Positions 54,301-63,845 of a stretch of DNA of 64,000 nt are shown piece by piece. The notes below the pieces were generated by a model, which was not told where the DNA came from, did no database searches, and was given only the letters and a program-made list of their open reading frames with translations. Position 1 is the stretch's first letter. Each line of letters starts with the position of its first letter. Both the position numbers and the translations under genes were made by a program. Where the stretch lies: NCBI GenBank assembly GCA_026418275.1, contig JAOABQ010000077.1:1-64000 (forward strand). Reading direction: 5' to 3'. Source of the DNA: Clostridia bacterium. GTDB taxonomy: Bacteria > Bacillota > Clostridia > Acetivibrionales > DSM-2933.

Positions 54301-57300
54301 TTAATGCGGAAAAGTACCATTTAGTAGCATCTTTCTAATGTTTGTGAGAGCTTGAATTGCGTCTTTTCTGGAAGTACAATTTCTCATCATATTGGTAAGA
54401 TTTGTATAATATGCATTAGTATGAAGAGATGGATGATAAGCGGCGCTTGATACCCCTCTTTGAGTTGGTAAAAAAACACCGTTTACAGCATCATCTATAC
54501 CAATATCAAACCTTCGAAGTATGTCACGAGCTTCTGCAGCCCTTGCATCCTTCCACGCCACAATATGATGCGCTGCATTCTTATAGCTGGGCTCCTTCAT
54601 TCCAAACACAGGATCATACTTTAAGTTATCTCTTAAAATTTTTGAGTGACTCCTTGATATTTTTAACTTCTTGATACTATTTTTCAAATTATTGGTTGAG
54701 TTTGAGCAAGCAGCAGTTGCTCCAACAGCAATAACTTTAAATGCTACAGATGCAATAGCACTTTCAATAGCTACAGCCGCTGTTCCAGCGGCAACTGGTG
54801 TACCTACGCCTGTTGCTGCTGCTAAACCGGTTGCTGCTGCTGCCGCCTCAGCATTCGCAAGTGCAACATTTGATGCTACATGTGAACCTGCTACTACACT
54901 TGCCCAGTGAACTATTGCAGCAGAATCGACTAAAACCTTCGCCGTGCAGAAATAAAAATCATCGTAATACCATTTCACATGACCTGTCCAAGCAAAAAAA
55001 CCAAAGAAATAATTATCATCAAGACCAGCCGCTGTACCTGCCAATAACATTTCTAAATCTTCAGGCTCTAAATCAGTAATTTCTAACCCTACTTGATATA
55101 GTATTTTTTTCAGTACTTTTTGCTGTAAATCTTTTATATTAATATTAAGCAAGTTGAAAGCCATTGTATTTACATTTCCATTAGCATAATATCCGTCTAT
55201 GACCCCTATTGATGGAAAGGAGTTAATATAAATCCAATCATTCTTATAAAAGAGGTAAGCATTCCAAGAATAATCATATGGATTTCTCCAAAAAGCGTAA
55301 ACTGGTGCATAATTATCACCTGTTTGAATATTAGAAAAATAGACATAGTCATTATCCTCTGTTTGAACTTTATACCAGTCTCCACCACCAGTACATTGAA
55401 CAACTTTTGAAAACCCTTTTCCAAAAATATGAGTTGTTATCCCATTTTCTATTCCAATTCTAAAATATGGAACAAATGCTCCTCTTGTTGAATTTGCTGA
55501 AACCCAATATCTTATTGTAAATGTTACCTGATCATAAAACAGTCTTTCATTAGTCGGATCGTATTGAATACGCTCTGAGGATTCAATATTTTCAATTGAA
55601 GTAATGAAATCCTGATCATTATCAAGCCTTTCTAACACATAAAAGCTATAATCAGCAAATTTGGAATAGTAATATCTTTTTAGTTCTTCTGAATAGAGTT
55701 CACACTCTGTTTTAAAGGTAACTGTAAATGTTCCGGTACTTCCCGGTGATAGTTGAGAAGGTAATGTATCACTAATATACTGTTCCTTATAGTTATGAGT
55801 ATCTACTATACCTACATCTAGCGGATCATTCCATGTACACCCTGTAATGGTATTAGCAGAATCATACGAGTTAATTCTTCCATCAGAGTTAGTGTCAAAT
55901 TTGTCGTTCGCTGTCGAGTATGGCATTAAGTCTGTTATTGCCATTGAAGTATTATTTAAAATATTTCCTTTTTCTACACTATTTTGCGCTGCTGTGTCCA
56001 TAAATAGATTTGCATCAACATCATTCATATGGTTATCTGAATTAAAATCAGCATTGTAGTAATACCCTAAATCCTGCACAAACAAAGAACTTGTTCCATC
56101 AACTGTTCCTATGTGTTTTTCATTTGTTACGATAATTGGTTTCCCTATAGTTGAATTGATTATATTTTCATCTCTTTCAACTTTTATATAGTAGTCTCCT
56201 GCAGGAACCTTATCAAAAATAAATTTTCCTAGATTATTTGGATATACACACCGTGTTTCGCCTGTGGAGTTTCTTAAAACAACTAATATTTGTTCAGGTC
56301 TTATCCCACTTCCAGCAGGTACCCTAATACCGCCATAAATGGAGCTAAAACTTTTCTGATCATATAATGGTCCAACTGTTTGTGCTCCTACTATAGATTG
56401 CGTGGTGCCTGAACTTTGTTGCATAGTGCTTGTACCGCTTTTGGTATTCATTATTTTAATGTCTTTAAATGAATTAAGTAATTCATAATTCTTTTCAACA
56501 TCTTCAGCACTCAAGTTCATTAATGCATCATTTGAGCTTTTCATCAATGTTAAGCCATCTGTTTTTACATATACATTATTGTCGTTCCCAGTTCTATTAA
56601 ATGATTCTTGGACATCCATAGCGTTAGACGTTACAGGGGGTTCAATTGTATCATCCATCCGCTTCCCTACTACAAAACTTTTAGAGTCGTAGCAAGTTAT
56701 ATTAGATTCAGGCAACAAAGAAATAGTTGTACTCCCTGTATCAGGAACCCTAGAAAACCAAACTGTATCTATAATAACCTCTTGGTCTTCCATATCAACT
56801 GCTAAATCATTTTCCATATCATAATAATATACCGCTATATTTTTATTCGTGCCAGTAATTGTTTTTATTGCAATGGTTTTTAGTCCGGTAGGATTTGAAA
56901 GTGGATTGGATGCAGAAGACTTTGGTGTCGTAAAGAAAAGCGGATCATATTCCAAAGCTAAAGTAGCTGTTCTGATGTTTTTAGGGTTATTGATTTTTAC
57001 ATCATATTCAAAATAATTATTGTTTCGCCTTTCAATAAGTTCTATCTTTTCTTTCATTTTTACTGTTAAACTATAGTTTGATTTGTCATCATACCCTTGG
57101 TGACTAAAGACTTTTATGTAATAGCTTCCAGGTAACTGGATATCACTCATAAATACTTTATTAATATTACCTTTACTACTACCAAATTTAACCAAGTTGT
57201 TATAACAATCATAAACCTCAACACCATAATCATTATTCTTTGGTAAATTTTTGAGATCTATAGATAATACTCCAGTACTATTTATATCAACTTTATACCA

Positions 57301-60300
57301 ATCCTGGTCAAGTAAATTATCAATAAACGCACTTACAGTTTGATTAAACGCAATACCTGTAGCATTTTCCTTATTTTCATTTAGCTCATATGAGTCAAAG
57401 GAATAGTTATCTAAGTAAAGATTGTATGGTCTTTCGTATATGGATATATTCACACTGGCATATACCCTAACTTTATAGTTTCCAGAGTTAAGCAACAGCC
57501 AAAACTCTTGTATCCCATTTGAGTCAGATTGGTAACTCCCTCCAACATATTGACCATTAGTATCATAGACAACCACGCCATAATTCCCCTGCATGTTAAT
57601 GTGCTGAAATTTCACATGAACTTTGCTTGCTTTTTCAAGCGATATATGATACCAGTCTTCATCTCTTTCATTATCTATACTAGCTGCTATAGGCTCAAAA
57701 AGGTTCAATTGTTTAGATCCATAAAAGTTTTCATTCAACTCAAAAATATCCGGTTTTACAATTGCAGCCTTTAATTGATAATTTTGTATCGGATCACATC
57801 CAATATAAGAATACACCCTTATATAATACTTTCCTGGTGCATCTATTAGAGCATTGTAGGTTTCATCGTAATTGCTTGCTCTAAACGATCCACCTACCAT
57901 ATTACCTGAAGCATCATAGATTGCCATATCATAATCCCTATAAAAGGGTACATTTGTTAAATTGACGTTTAATTTCCCTGCACTTTGTGCATTAAATTCA
58001 AACCAGTCCTCATCAATTGTTGTGTTTATTGTGGGTTTATAAACTATGCTATCTTCAATAACTTTCGCGGTACTCATTGTATCATTCGGCTCGTATGTAT
58101 CCGGCAATTGGTTATTCGGGTAAAACATTAATTGATAACTATTGGGATCAGTTGTACTAGTAATTATTTTAACAGAGATAACCCTTATATAATAAGTTCC
58201 TGATACTACTGGAGTAAACTCGATATTCTCATCTAAATTGTCGTTAAGGTTTGACCTTGCTTGACAAACAACATTAGAATCGTATATGAACAAGTCAAAG
58301 TCATTGTTTGCTGCCATCCCCTTTAAACTTATTGAATACGTCATAGAGGAATCTAATGTAACTTTATACCAGTCATAATCAGAAGTATTGCTTACTTTTC
58401 CAAAAACAGTACCTGCTGATAGCTGCATAGCTGTATCGATATAATCATTTGGTTCAACTTCCATTATATAGCTCAGTGTAGAAACTTCAGATTTGTTGTT
58501 TTGATCCGATGGGCTCCCTAAAAGTAAACCCTTATCCCCTTCTTGGTTTATACTATTATTAATTTTACTACTAAAATTCGAAAACTCTTTAAACTCACAC
58601 ATTCCTGTTTCAAGGACCGTTCCATCTTCAGTACAGGATTTTATGTTAAAGTATTTCAGTTCTTGTAAATCAGCTTGATCCAGCTTTACTGAATGATCAA
58701 AAAGCATACTGGATGCTTTCTTTTCTTTCTTTAACTCCTGTGTAATACCATAATAAAGTTCAGAGGAGGCTTTCTGGCTTGTATGCCATGTAATAACAAA
58801 GGAATTATCATTTGTTTGATAAAACTTCAAATCCGTAATTTTATTTTTTAATTCTGATAATTGATTTTCGTTATTTTCATCAATTTCTACATAAAAGCTG
58901 TTATTATCACTAATAAGTGGTTTGACTACTTTATTATTTGCACTTGCACTGTTGTCGGTTGGAATTTCTTTAACAGCTTCTTTATTCTGATTTCCATTGT
59001 TTAAGTTATTATTCTGTTGACCAATACTATCACTTGTTGATGCATTAGCTTCAGGTTGCGGTACGATATTGGTTAAGGATGCATGTGCATCACTTCTTCC
59101 GTTTGAATTAACTTTTCCAGTAAGTTTACTAGAGACAACTACGTTTTTCTTAATCCTATCTGCAATCTCTTCCACCGCTAATTCAGATTCTTTACTTTTT
59201 AAAAGCGAAGCAATTCCACAAACATATGGAGCTGCCATAGAGGTTCCGCTTAATTGGGAATATTTGTTTTCCGGAACTGTACTAAGTATATTTTGCCCTG
59301 GGGCTGCAATATGGACTTTGTTACCATAGTTTGAGAAAGAAGCAAGCTTCCCAGTGTTATCAAGGGCTGCAACAGTTACTATGTTTGGTAAATCTAAGCT
59401 AGCTGGATAAATTGGGTAGGCAGATATATCATTTCCATTGTTACCTGCTGCACACACAAATAAAATACCGCTATTTTGCATGGCTTCCTTCAATGCAGGG
59501 TTATACTCAGCACCACCCCAACTACAGTTCAGTATTTTTACTCCCATTGATTTTGCATATTCTATAGCTAAAATTGCATCAGAAGTATATCCGGACGTTC
59601 CTGAAATAAATTTAAGTGGTAAAATCTTAACATTTGGTGCTACTCCAACTATTCCTTTATTATTTGAAGAGGCACAAATAACGCCAGCAACATGCGTACC
59701 ATGTTTATCCTCTAAAGCAGAATCATATACTGTATTGTCCCTGTTAGCAAAATCCCATCCACTGATATCGTCTACATATCCATTTCCATCGTCATCAATT
59801 CCATTTACTGTTTCCTTTTGGTTAACATATATCCTATCGCTGAGATCGTCATGGTTAGTGTCTATACCAGAATCTAGAACTCCCACAACTACTTCAGCCG
59901 ATCCACGAGTTATATTCCATGCAGGTAAAACATTAATATCAACTCTTGGAATACCAACTTGTCCGGATATAGCTTGTCCAAAGTTGTTTAGTCCCCACTG
60001 TTCATTAAACTGCGGATCAGAAGGAATCTCGAAGGGTGTAATTTTATAATCTGGTTGGACATATTCGACATTTGGATCTTTACTAATCTCTTGAAGTGTT
60101 TTATTGAGGTCATTACCACCAATATCAACTATTTCCGTCTTTGATTTCTTTGGGATTTTTTTAAAATTATTTTTTTTCAGCTTTAATTTTTTTGTTATAT
60201 CACTCTTTGTTACCTCAATATTGCTTTCGTTTTTGTACTTTACAATGATTTGGTTTTTCTCTTTTTTTTGAGTTTCACCTTTCTTTGTTTGATTTTGACT

Positions 60301-60399
60301 GGAACCTGCAAATGAAATACTAACATTTGCAAAAATATTTGTTACAAGAAAAGCAATCAAAAGTACCTGGGTAATAACTTTTTTCATCTTATTAAACAT
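54301..60399 (-). CDS. Secreted subtilisin-like polymorphic toxin with AHH nuclease C-terminus
   Basis: This 2032-residue secreted protein has a signal peptide (residues 1-32) and an inhibitor-like prodomain (50-118). The S8 protease has Asp176, His233, oxyanion Asn320 and Ser387 (LSGTSMAAPY). Four PPC-like beta domains (about 650-1110), a cohesin-like domain, a beta-sandwich and a dockerin-like pair of calcium loops (DFNSDNHMNDVD, DTNSDGRINSYD) follow. An Ala-rich hydrophobic region (about 1830-1920) then leads to a terminal AHH nuclease (KNAAHHIVAW near 1940, then SLHTNAYYTNLT). The protease probably releases or processes the toxin tip. GGGAGG precedes the ATG. An Imm11-like gene lies next downstream. 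Confidence 0.85.
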   Translation of the reverse strand: MFNKMKKVITQVLLIAFLVTNIFANVSISFAGSSQNQTKKGETQKKEKNQIIVKYKNESNIEVTKSDITKKLKLKKNNFKKIPKKSKTEIVDIGGNDLNKTLQEISKDPNVEYVQPDYKITPFEIPSDPQFNEQWGLNNFGQAISGQVGIPRVDINVLPAWNITRGSAEVVVGVLDSGIDTNHDDLSDRIYVNQKETVNGIDDDGNGYVDDISGWDFANRDNTVYDSALEDKHGTHVAGVICASSNNKGIVGVAPNVKILPLKFISGTSGYTSDAILAIEYAKSMGVKILNCSWGGAEYNPALKEAMQNSGILFVCAAGNNGNDISAYPIYPASLDLPNIVTVAALDNTGKLASFSNYGNKVHIAAPGQNILSTVPENKYSQLSGTSMAAPYVCGIASLLKSKESELAVEEIADRIKKNVVVSSKLTGKVNSNGRSDAHASLTNIVPQPEANASTSDSIGQQNNNLNNGNQNKEAVKEIPTDNSASANNKVVKPLISDNNSFYVEIDENNENQLSELKNKITDLKFYQTNDNSFVITWHTSQKASSELYYGITQELKKEKKASSMLFDHSVKLDQADLQELKYFNIKSCTEDGTVLETGMCEFKEFSNFSSKINNSINQEGDKGLLLGSPSDQNNKSEVSTLSYIMEVEPNDYIDTAMQLSAGTVFGKVSNTSDYDWYKVTLDSSMTYSISLKGMAANNDFDLFIYDSNVVCQARSNLNDNLDENIEFTPVVSGTYYIRVISVKIITSTTDPNSYQLMFYPNNQLPDTYEPNDTMSTAKVIEDSIVYKPTINTTIDEDWFEFNAQSAGKLNVNLTNVPFYRDYDMAIYDASGNMVGGSFRASNYDETYNALIDAPGKYYIRVYSYIGCDPIQNYQLKAAIVKPDIFELNENFYGSKQLNLFEPIAASIDNERDEDWYHISLEKASKVHVKFQHINMQGNYGVVVYDTNGQYVGGSYQSDSNGIQEFWLLLNSGNYKVRVYASVNISIYERPYNLYLDNYSFDSYELNENKENATGIAFNQTVSAFIDNLLDQDWYKVDINSTGVLSIDLKNLPKNNDYGVEVYDCYNNLVKFGSSKGNINKVFMSDIQLPGSYYIKVFSHQGYDDKSNYSLTVKMKEKIELIERRNNNYFEYDVKINNPKNIRTATLALEYDPLFFTTPKSSASNPLSNPTGLKTIAIKTITGTNKNIAVYYYDMENDLAVDMEDQEVIIDTVWFSRVPDTGSTTISLLPESNITCYDSKSFVVGKRMDDTIEPPVTSNAMDVQESFNRTGNDNNVYVKTDGLTLMKSSNDALMNLSAEDVEKNYELLNSFKDIKIMNTKSGTSTMQQSSGTTQSIVGAQTVGPLYDQKSFSSIYGGIRVPAGSGIRPEQILVVLRNSTGETRCVYPNNLGKFIFDKVPAGDYYIKVERDENIINSTIGKPIIVTNEKHIGTVDGTSSLFVQDLGYYYNADFNSDNHMNDVDANLFMDTAAQNSVEKGNILNNTSMAITDLMPYSTANDKFDTNSDGRINSYDSANTITGCTWNDPLDVGIVDTHNYKEQYISDTLPSQLSPGSTGTFTVTFKTECELYSEELKRYYYSKFADYSFYVLERLDNDQDFITSIENIESSERIQYDPTNERLFYDQVTFTIRYWVSANSTRGAFVPYFRIGIENGITTHIFGKGFSKVVQCTGGGDWYKVQTEDNDYVYFSNIQTGDNYAPVYAFWRNPYDYSWNAYLFYKNDWIYINSFPSIGVIDGYYANGNVNTMAFNLLNINIKDLQQKVLKKILYQVGLEITDLEPEDLEMLLAGTAAGLDDNYFFGFFAWTGHVKWYYDDFYFCTAKVLVDSAAIVHWASVVAGSHVASNVALANAEAAAAATGLAAATGVGTPVAAGTAAVAIESAIASVAFKVIAVGATAACSNSTNNLKNSIKKLKISRSHSKILRDNLKYDPVFGMKEPSYKNAAHHIVAWKDARAAEARDILRRFDIGIDDAVNGVFLPTQRGVSSAAYHPSLHTNAYYTNLTNMMRNCTSRKDAIQALTNIRKMLLNGTFPH

Positions 60400-60826
60400 T
60401 AGAATCCTCCCTTTTAGTTTTTAATCTTCCCTTCTATTAATGACTTTTTCCACTAAACCATTCAAACCTAAACCCAAAATCATCTCCTCTCCGCGTTGAA
60501 TTATAGTGGAAAATCATCGGTTAAAACATTATATCTCACTTTTCATAAAAATGAAATTTGCCAAAAGTCACAATTTCTTAGCCGAAAGTAATAACATTTC
60601 TTGTAAAAAAGTGACTTTGGGACAAAAATAAATACAGTAATATAAATCCTTTCATCCCTTAATCTATCAACTTTAAATAAAGAAATATTTTTTGTGAACG
60701 AATTATTTCTGTTTTATAGGCCATTAGAATAACCATGTTTATAAAAGTATTCCAGAAATAAGATATCTACATATCTGTATAACAAGCATAAAGTTTCACT
60801 TTGGTATACAAATAAAGATTTACGTA
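60400..60826. promoter_or_regulatory. Upstream region of the toxin gene
   Basis: No gene is visible in these 427 bases. CCAAAAGTCAC (60561-60571) and GTGACTTTGG (60611-60620) form an imperfect inverted repeat centred about 200 bases before the toxin start, a possible operator. The GGGAGG ribosome site of the toxin gene lies at its left edge. Confidence 0.45.
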
Positions 60827-61132
60827 TCATTGTAGCTGTTTACTACCATTTCTCAAGCAACTAATAGGGGATGAATTACTAATGACTTTAAATTGATCTA
60901 TGCTCATTCCATCCATCAGTCCATTTTCATATAATTTCTGATAAATCACTAACATTTCTGTTATACAGTCATCAATTCGGACTGTTAGGAGTTTTTTTTC
61001 CTCGGGTAAATACTTTTTAATTTCACTAAAATATCTTTTTATCCTGCTATTAACTTCCTTGCATTCATTGCTTTTTTCAATCTCTTCAATTATTTTATCA
61101 ACTCTTTTTGCTAGTAATTTCTCTAAATGCAT
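60827..61132 (-). CDS. Unrecognised helical protein (101 aa)
   Basis: This is a highly charged, fully helical small protein (LEKLLAKRVDKIIEEIEKS, EVNSRIKRYFSEIKKYLPE), perhaps a coiled coil. It is divergent from the XRE regulator at 61354, with about 220 bases between, and may be its target. GTGAGGTAAAG precedes the ATG. No family is recognised. Confidence 0.6.
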   Translation of the reverse strand: MHLEKLLAKRVDKIIEEIEKSNECKEVNSRIKRYFSEIKKYLPEEKKLLTVRIDDCITEMLVIYQKLYENGLMDGMSIDQFKVISNSSPISCLRNGSKQLQ

Positions 61133-61353
61133 ACTTTACCTCACTTTCTATTTTGCAGTAAGATGCAAAATAATAATGTTGAAATTGCATCAAATAAACG
61201 ATAATATATTAGTAAATGTGAACATTGGTTGTGAAATTTCATACCAAAAACAGGTGTTATTTTATTTGTTTTGTTCCCTCTTTTACCATTTTACTCTTTA
61301 TTAGAAATAACTGTCAATATGTATTTTATTTTTTATTTGGAGTGTTGAATTTT

Positions 61354-61740
61354 ATGTCATCGTTAGGGGAAGTACTTAAACAGTTACGAAAAAAATATCA
61401 GCAAACTCAACAAAATGTCGCTGATTCTATAGGGAAGAGCAGAGAATCTATTGCCAAATATGAAAGTGGTAAGGCCGAACCTGATTCCGATTGTTTAGCA
61501 ACATTAGCAAGGCACTTTGGTGTACCTATAGACTATATCATTACAGGACATTCTTCACAAAGTAACTTAGTATCAATCCTTCCCGACGTTAAAAAGTATG
61601 AGACATATTTGCAGGATAATGATTTTATTCCTTATCTCGAATTGGCTGTTCGGCTTAAAGATAACAATATTGATATTTTAGATGTTGAATATATTATTAA
61701 TCTTAAATCCAAATACACCAGTAACAAAAAACACCCATAA
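61354..61740 (+). CDS. XRE-family transcriptional regulator (128 aa)
   Basis: A lambda-repressor-like HTH is clear: LGEVLKQLRKKYQQTQQNVA, then IGKSRESIAKYESGKAEPDS and ATLARHFGVPIDYIITG. A short C-terminal part may dimerise. The ATG at 61354 has TTGGAG twelve bases upstream; the ORF continues 5' without a site. It is divergent from the 101-residue gene and convergent with the agr-like locus, and it could regulate either. Confidence 0.85.
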   Translation: MSSLGEVLKQLRKKYQQTQQNVADSIGKSRESIAKYESGKAEPDSDCLATLARHFGVPIDYIITGHSSQSNLVSILPDVKKYETYLQDNDFIPYLELAVRLKDNNIDILDVEYIINLKSKYTSNKKHP

Positions 61741-61754
61741 GCGGGTGTTTTTTG
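61731..61754 (+). terminator. Rho-independent terminator after XRE gene
   Basis: ACACCC (61731-61736) pairs with GGGTGT (61743-61748), followed by TTTTTGTT. It overlaps the last codons and stop of the regulator gene. Confidence 0.75.
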
Positions 61755-61900
61755 TTACTAAATATTAATTCAATCATCAATCACTTATAATTTATTTAAT
61801 TCATAGTTTTCCCTCAACATTGAAGCGCAGAGAGAAGTTTATGTCGACTGAAGAAAAGTGACAAGGGTGTAAAATTCATAAGTGGATAGATAACAGAAGA

Positions 61901-62023
61901 TTAAGTCTTTAATTTTTTAGGTACTCTTGGCTGATACAACCAACCAATACATGCTATTCCTGTTCCTATAACAGCGAACATTGCAACCACTAAAGAAACC
62001 AATTTAAGAATTTTCATCCTCAT
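61901..62023 (-). CDS. agrD: AgrD-like cyclic autoinducer peptide precursor (40 aa)
   Basis: The peptide has an amphipathic basic N-terminus (MRMKILKLVSLVVAMFAV), then the signal core ACIGWLYQP and a charged tail RVPKKLKT. Clostridial AgrD peptides share the A-C-x-x-W-x-Y-Q-P pattern and a P-K-x-L tail. Cys25 would form the thiolactone, and AgrB would cut after the ring. A GGGGAGGGG ribosome site lies before the ATG at 62023, only nineteen bases after the stop of the sensor-like gene. The short frame is easily missed by gene finders. Confidence 0.85.
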   Translation of the reverse strand: MRMKILKLVSLVVAMFAVIGTGIACIGWLYQPRVPKKLKT

Positions 62024-62042
62024 GTTTTCCCCTCCCCTCTTT

Positions 62043-62894
62043 TCATTTGGGTTTTGGTAATTCTCTTAAAATGCTTTCAATAACATTTATGGCTTCTTCA
62101 ACATTGTTGTTTTTAAGTATAGAATGTAATTTACTGAAAGCAATACTTGTATTATCCTCCAACTCAGAATATTTATATTCTAATTTCTTATATGAATCAT
62201 CCATACGTTTAATTATTCCTTTGGCGATTGAATACATAAAGCTATATATGAAAATATAAACAGTCAGGATTATTGCAAGTAAACATGCTGCATATAATAT
62301 CTGTAGCAACAAACTTGTATCGTTGAAATTGTCTATGTACATTTTACTAAAAACATTTTGAGTTACCAAAATAATTAGGTTACACACAACAAAGAATATA
62401 CGAAATTTTTTATCAAATCTTGAGACAATTAATACGGCCTTATACTTGTTAATTATATATATTCCATAAACTTGCAGTCCTCTAATAGGCAAAGAACATA
62501 AAAACATCAATGGTAAATTATTAAAGTATGCTTCAACACCATGAGTTACGTAAGTGATTACAAAAGGAATGAATATATTTTCCAAAGTAGATACTAATAA
62601 TACTACAACAGATGAACAAAATAGCAATATACCTATATTTATTCGATACATTATACAAATAATAATTGTGTATGAAAAAATATTAACAAGGTAACTTAAT
62701 AAAACAGTATTTGAAAGCGGTTTTAAAATACAAGTCGCAGTTAGCATCAACGCTATTGTAATCACAAAACGAATGGTATTCTTAATATTTAACTGTAATA
62801 CATCGCTTTTTTCACTCACTGTAATTATCATTATTAAATTTATGATTGCTTCCGGTAAAGATAAAATTAATAACATCATTAGACCGATTTTCAC
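62043..62894 (-). CDS. AgrC-like membrane sensor lacking a kinase domain (283 aa)
   Basis: About six to seven membrane segments fill residues 1-220, the layout of an AgrC peptide receptor. The C-terminal 60 residues are a coiled linker (MDDSYKKLEYKYSELEDNTS) and one more helix (LHSILKNNNVEEAINVIESI) that resembles the second half of a Spo0B-type dimerisation domain. The expected phospho-acceptor His with its R-H-D-x-x-N context and the HATPase domain are absent. The start is GTG 62894 behind GGGAGGTGG. It lies between agrB and agrD, so it probably senses or handles the peptide without signalling by phosphorylation. Confidence 0.7.
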   Translation of the reverse strand: MKIGLMMLLILSLPEAIINLIMIITVSEKSDVLQLNIKNTIRFVITIALMLTATCILKPLSNTVLLSYLVNIFSYTIIICIMYRINIGILLFCSSVVVLLVSTLENIFIPFVITYVTHGVEAYFNNLPLMFLCSLPIRGLQVYGIYIINKYKAVLIVSRFDKKFRIFFVVCNLIILVTQNVFSKMYIDNFNDTSLLLQILYAACLLAIILTVYIFIYSFMYSIAKGIIKRMDDSYKKLEYKYSELEDNTSIAFSKLHSILKNNNVEEAINVIESILRELPKPK

Positions 62895-63125
62895 TTATAA
62901 ATACCACCTCCCTTATCAACTTAATACCTCCCCCATAGTATAGAAATTATAATACAATTTCAAAAAAAATATGTAATTATGTGTCATTTTGTCAAAAATC
63001 GACTAATTAATAAAAACACGTAACAAAATGTTGCTGATTTGATGGACACGAAGAATACCTCTATAATAAAGAGATATCTTATATTACCTATTAAACTTGA
63101 TTAGATTTGTAAAATTTATCACATA
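62895..63125. promoter_or_regulatory. Gap between agrB and the sensor-like gene
   Basis: This gene-free AT-rich stretch of 231 bases has, on the minus strand, a TATAAT at 62951-62946 and a TTGACA at 62995-62990. They are too far apart to be one promoter, so I call neither. A separate promoter for the sensor-agrD pair is likely here. Confidence 0.4.
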
Positions 63126-63746
63126 TTAAGAGGAAATTTTACCACTAATTTTATCAAAAAATTTATGCCCTAAATTCGAAACTGCAAACAATTCCAATAA
63201 AATTCCCAAACATACGGAAAGTACATATAAACTTCCATTCAAATATATTAAAAGAATACATACTACTAAAAATGCAAAGATATGTATGAAAGACAACCTT
63301 TTAAATTTTTTTATCTCAGACGGATCAGAAATCGGTCTGTTTGGAGTATCCCTTGGGGCGTACTTCCCTAGGATTGGCAAACTAATTACAAATGTAAAAA
63401 ACAGCAATAATAGTATATACTCTATCCGCCAATATTGATATGTATATCTTGCTACAATACCTGCAATTAAAAACATTGCCAGTGAAACAAAAATACATTT
63501 CCCATAAGTGTTCATATGATAGCCCCCTGCAATCATCCTAAGACTCGCAAATGCAACCACAATAATGATACTTGGAATTAAAGTTCCCAAAAGAAAGGAT
63601 AACGCAATTAATAATGCTCCTTTTACAATAGCACCTATAACTACTTGAAAGCCATAATAATAAACCCGTCGTCTTTCATGATTTTCTTTGAGTTGGACCA
63701 TTAGGTGATTAGCACAAGAATATGACCATGTTTGAATAAATCTCAT
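63126..63746 (-). CDS. agrB: AgrB-like peptide-processing membrane protease
   Basis: This 206-residue polytopic membrane protein cleaves and cyclises AgrD. The family catalytic region is visible as ASLRMIAGGYHMNTYGKCIF: the His of GGYHM and the Cys of GKCIF are the AgrB catalytic pair. The loop with KYAPRDTPNRPI, then a basic KKFKRLS, also matches. AAGGGGGA precedes the ATG. It is the first gene of the agr-like unit. Confidence 0.9.
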   Translation of the reverse strand: MRFIQTWSYSCANHLMVQLKENHERRRVYYYGFQVVIGAIVKGALLIALSFLLGTLIPSIIIVVAFASLRMIAGGYHMNTYGKCIFVSLAMFLIAGIVARYTYQYWRIEYILLLLFFTFVISLPILGKYAPRDTPNRPISDPSEIKKFKRLSFIHIFAFLVVCILLIYLNGSLYVLSVCLGILLELFAVSNLGHKFFDKISGKISS

Positions 63747-63845
63747 ATAATCCCCCTTCCCTGTAAAATATTATATACCCTTCCAATCGAAAAATAAAGA
63801 TGGAGGATAAAGCGCTATTATGCCGCTTTCTTTTTAATCATCTTG

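Noticed and set aside
59438..60049. 203-codon ORF antisense to the subtilisin domain
   Set aside because: It is fully antisense to conserved catalytic motifs, lacks a ribosome site and has no recognisable domain; it is a shadow of the real gene.
62946..62995. Single promoter made of TTGACA and TATAAT before the sensor-like gene
   Set aside because: The two hexamers are about 38 bases apart, more than twice the usual spacing.
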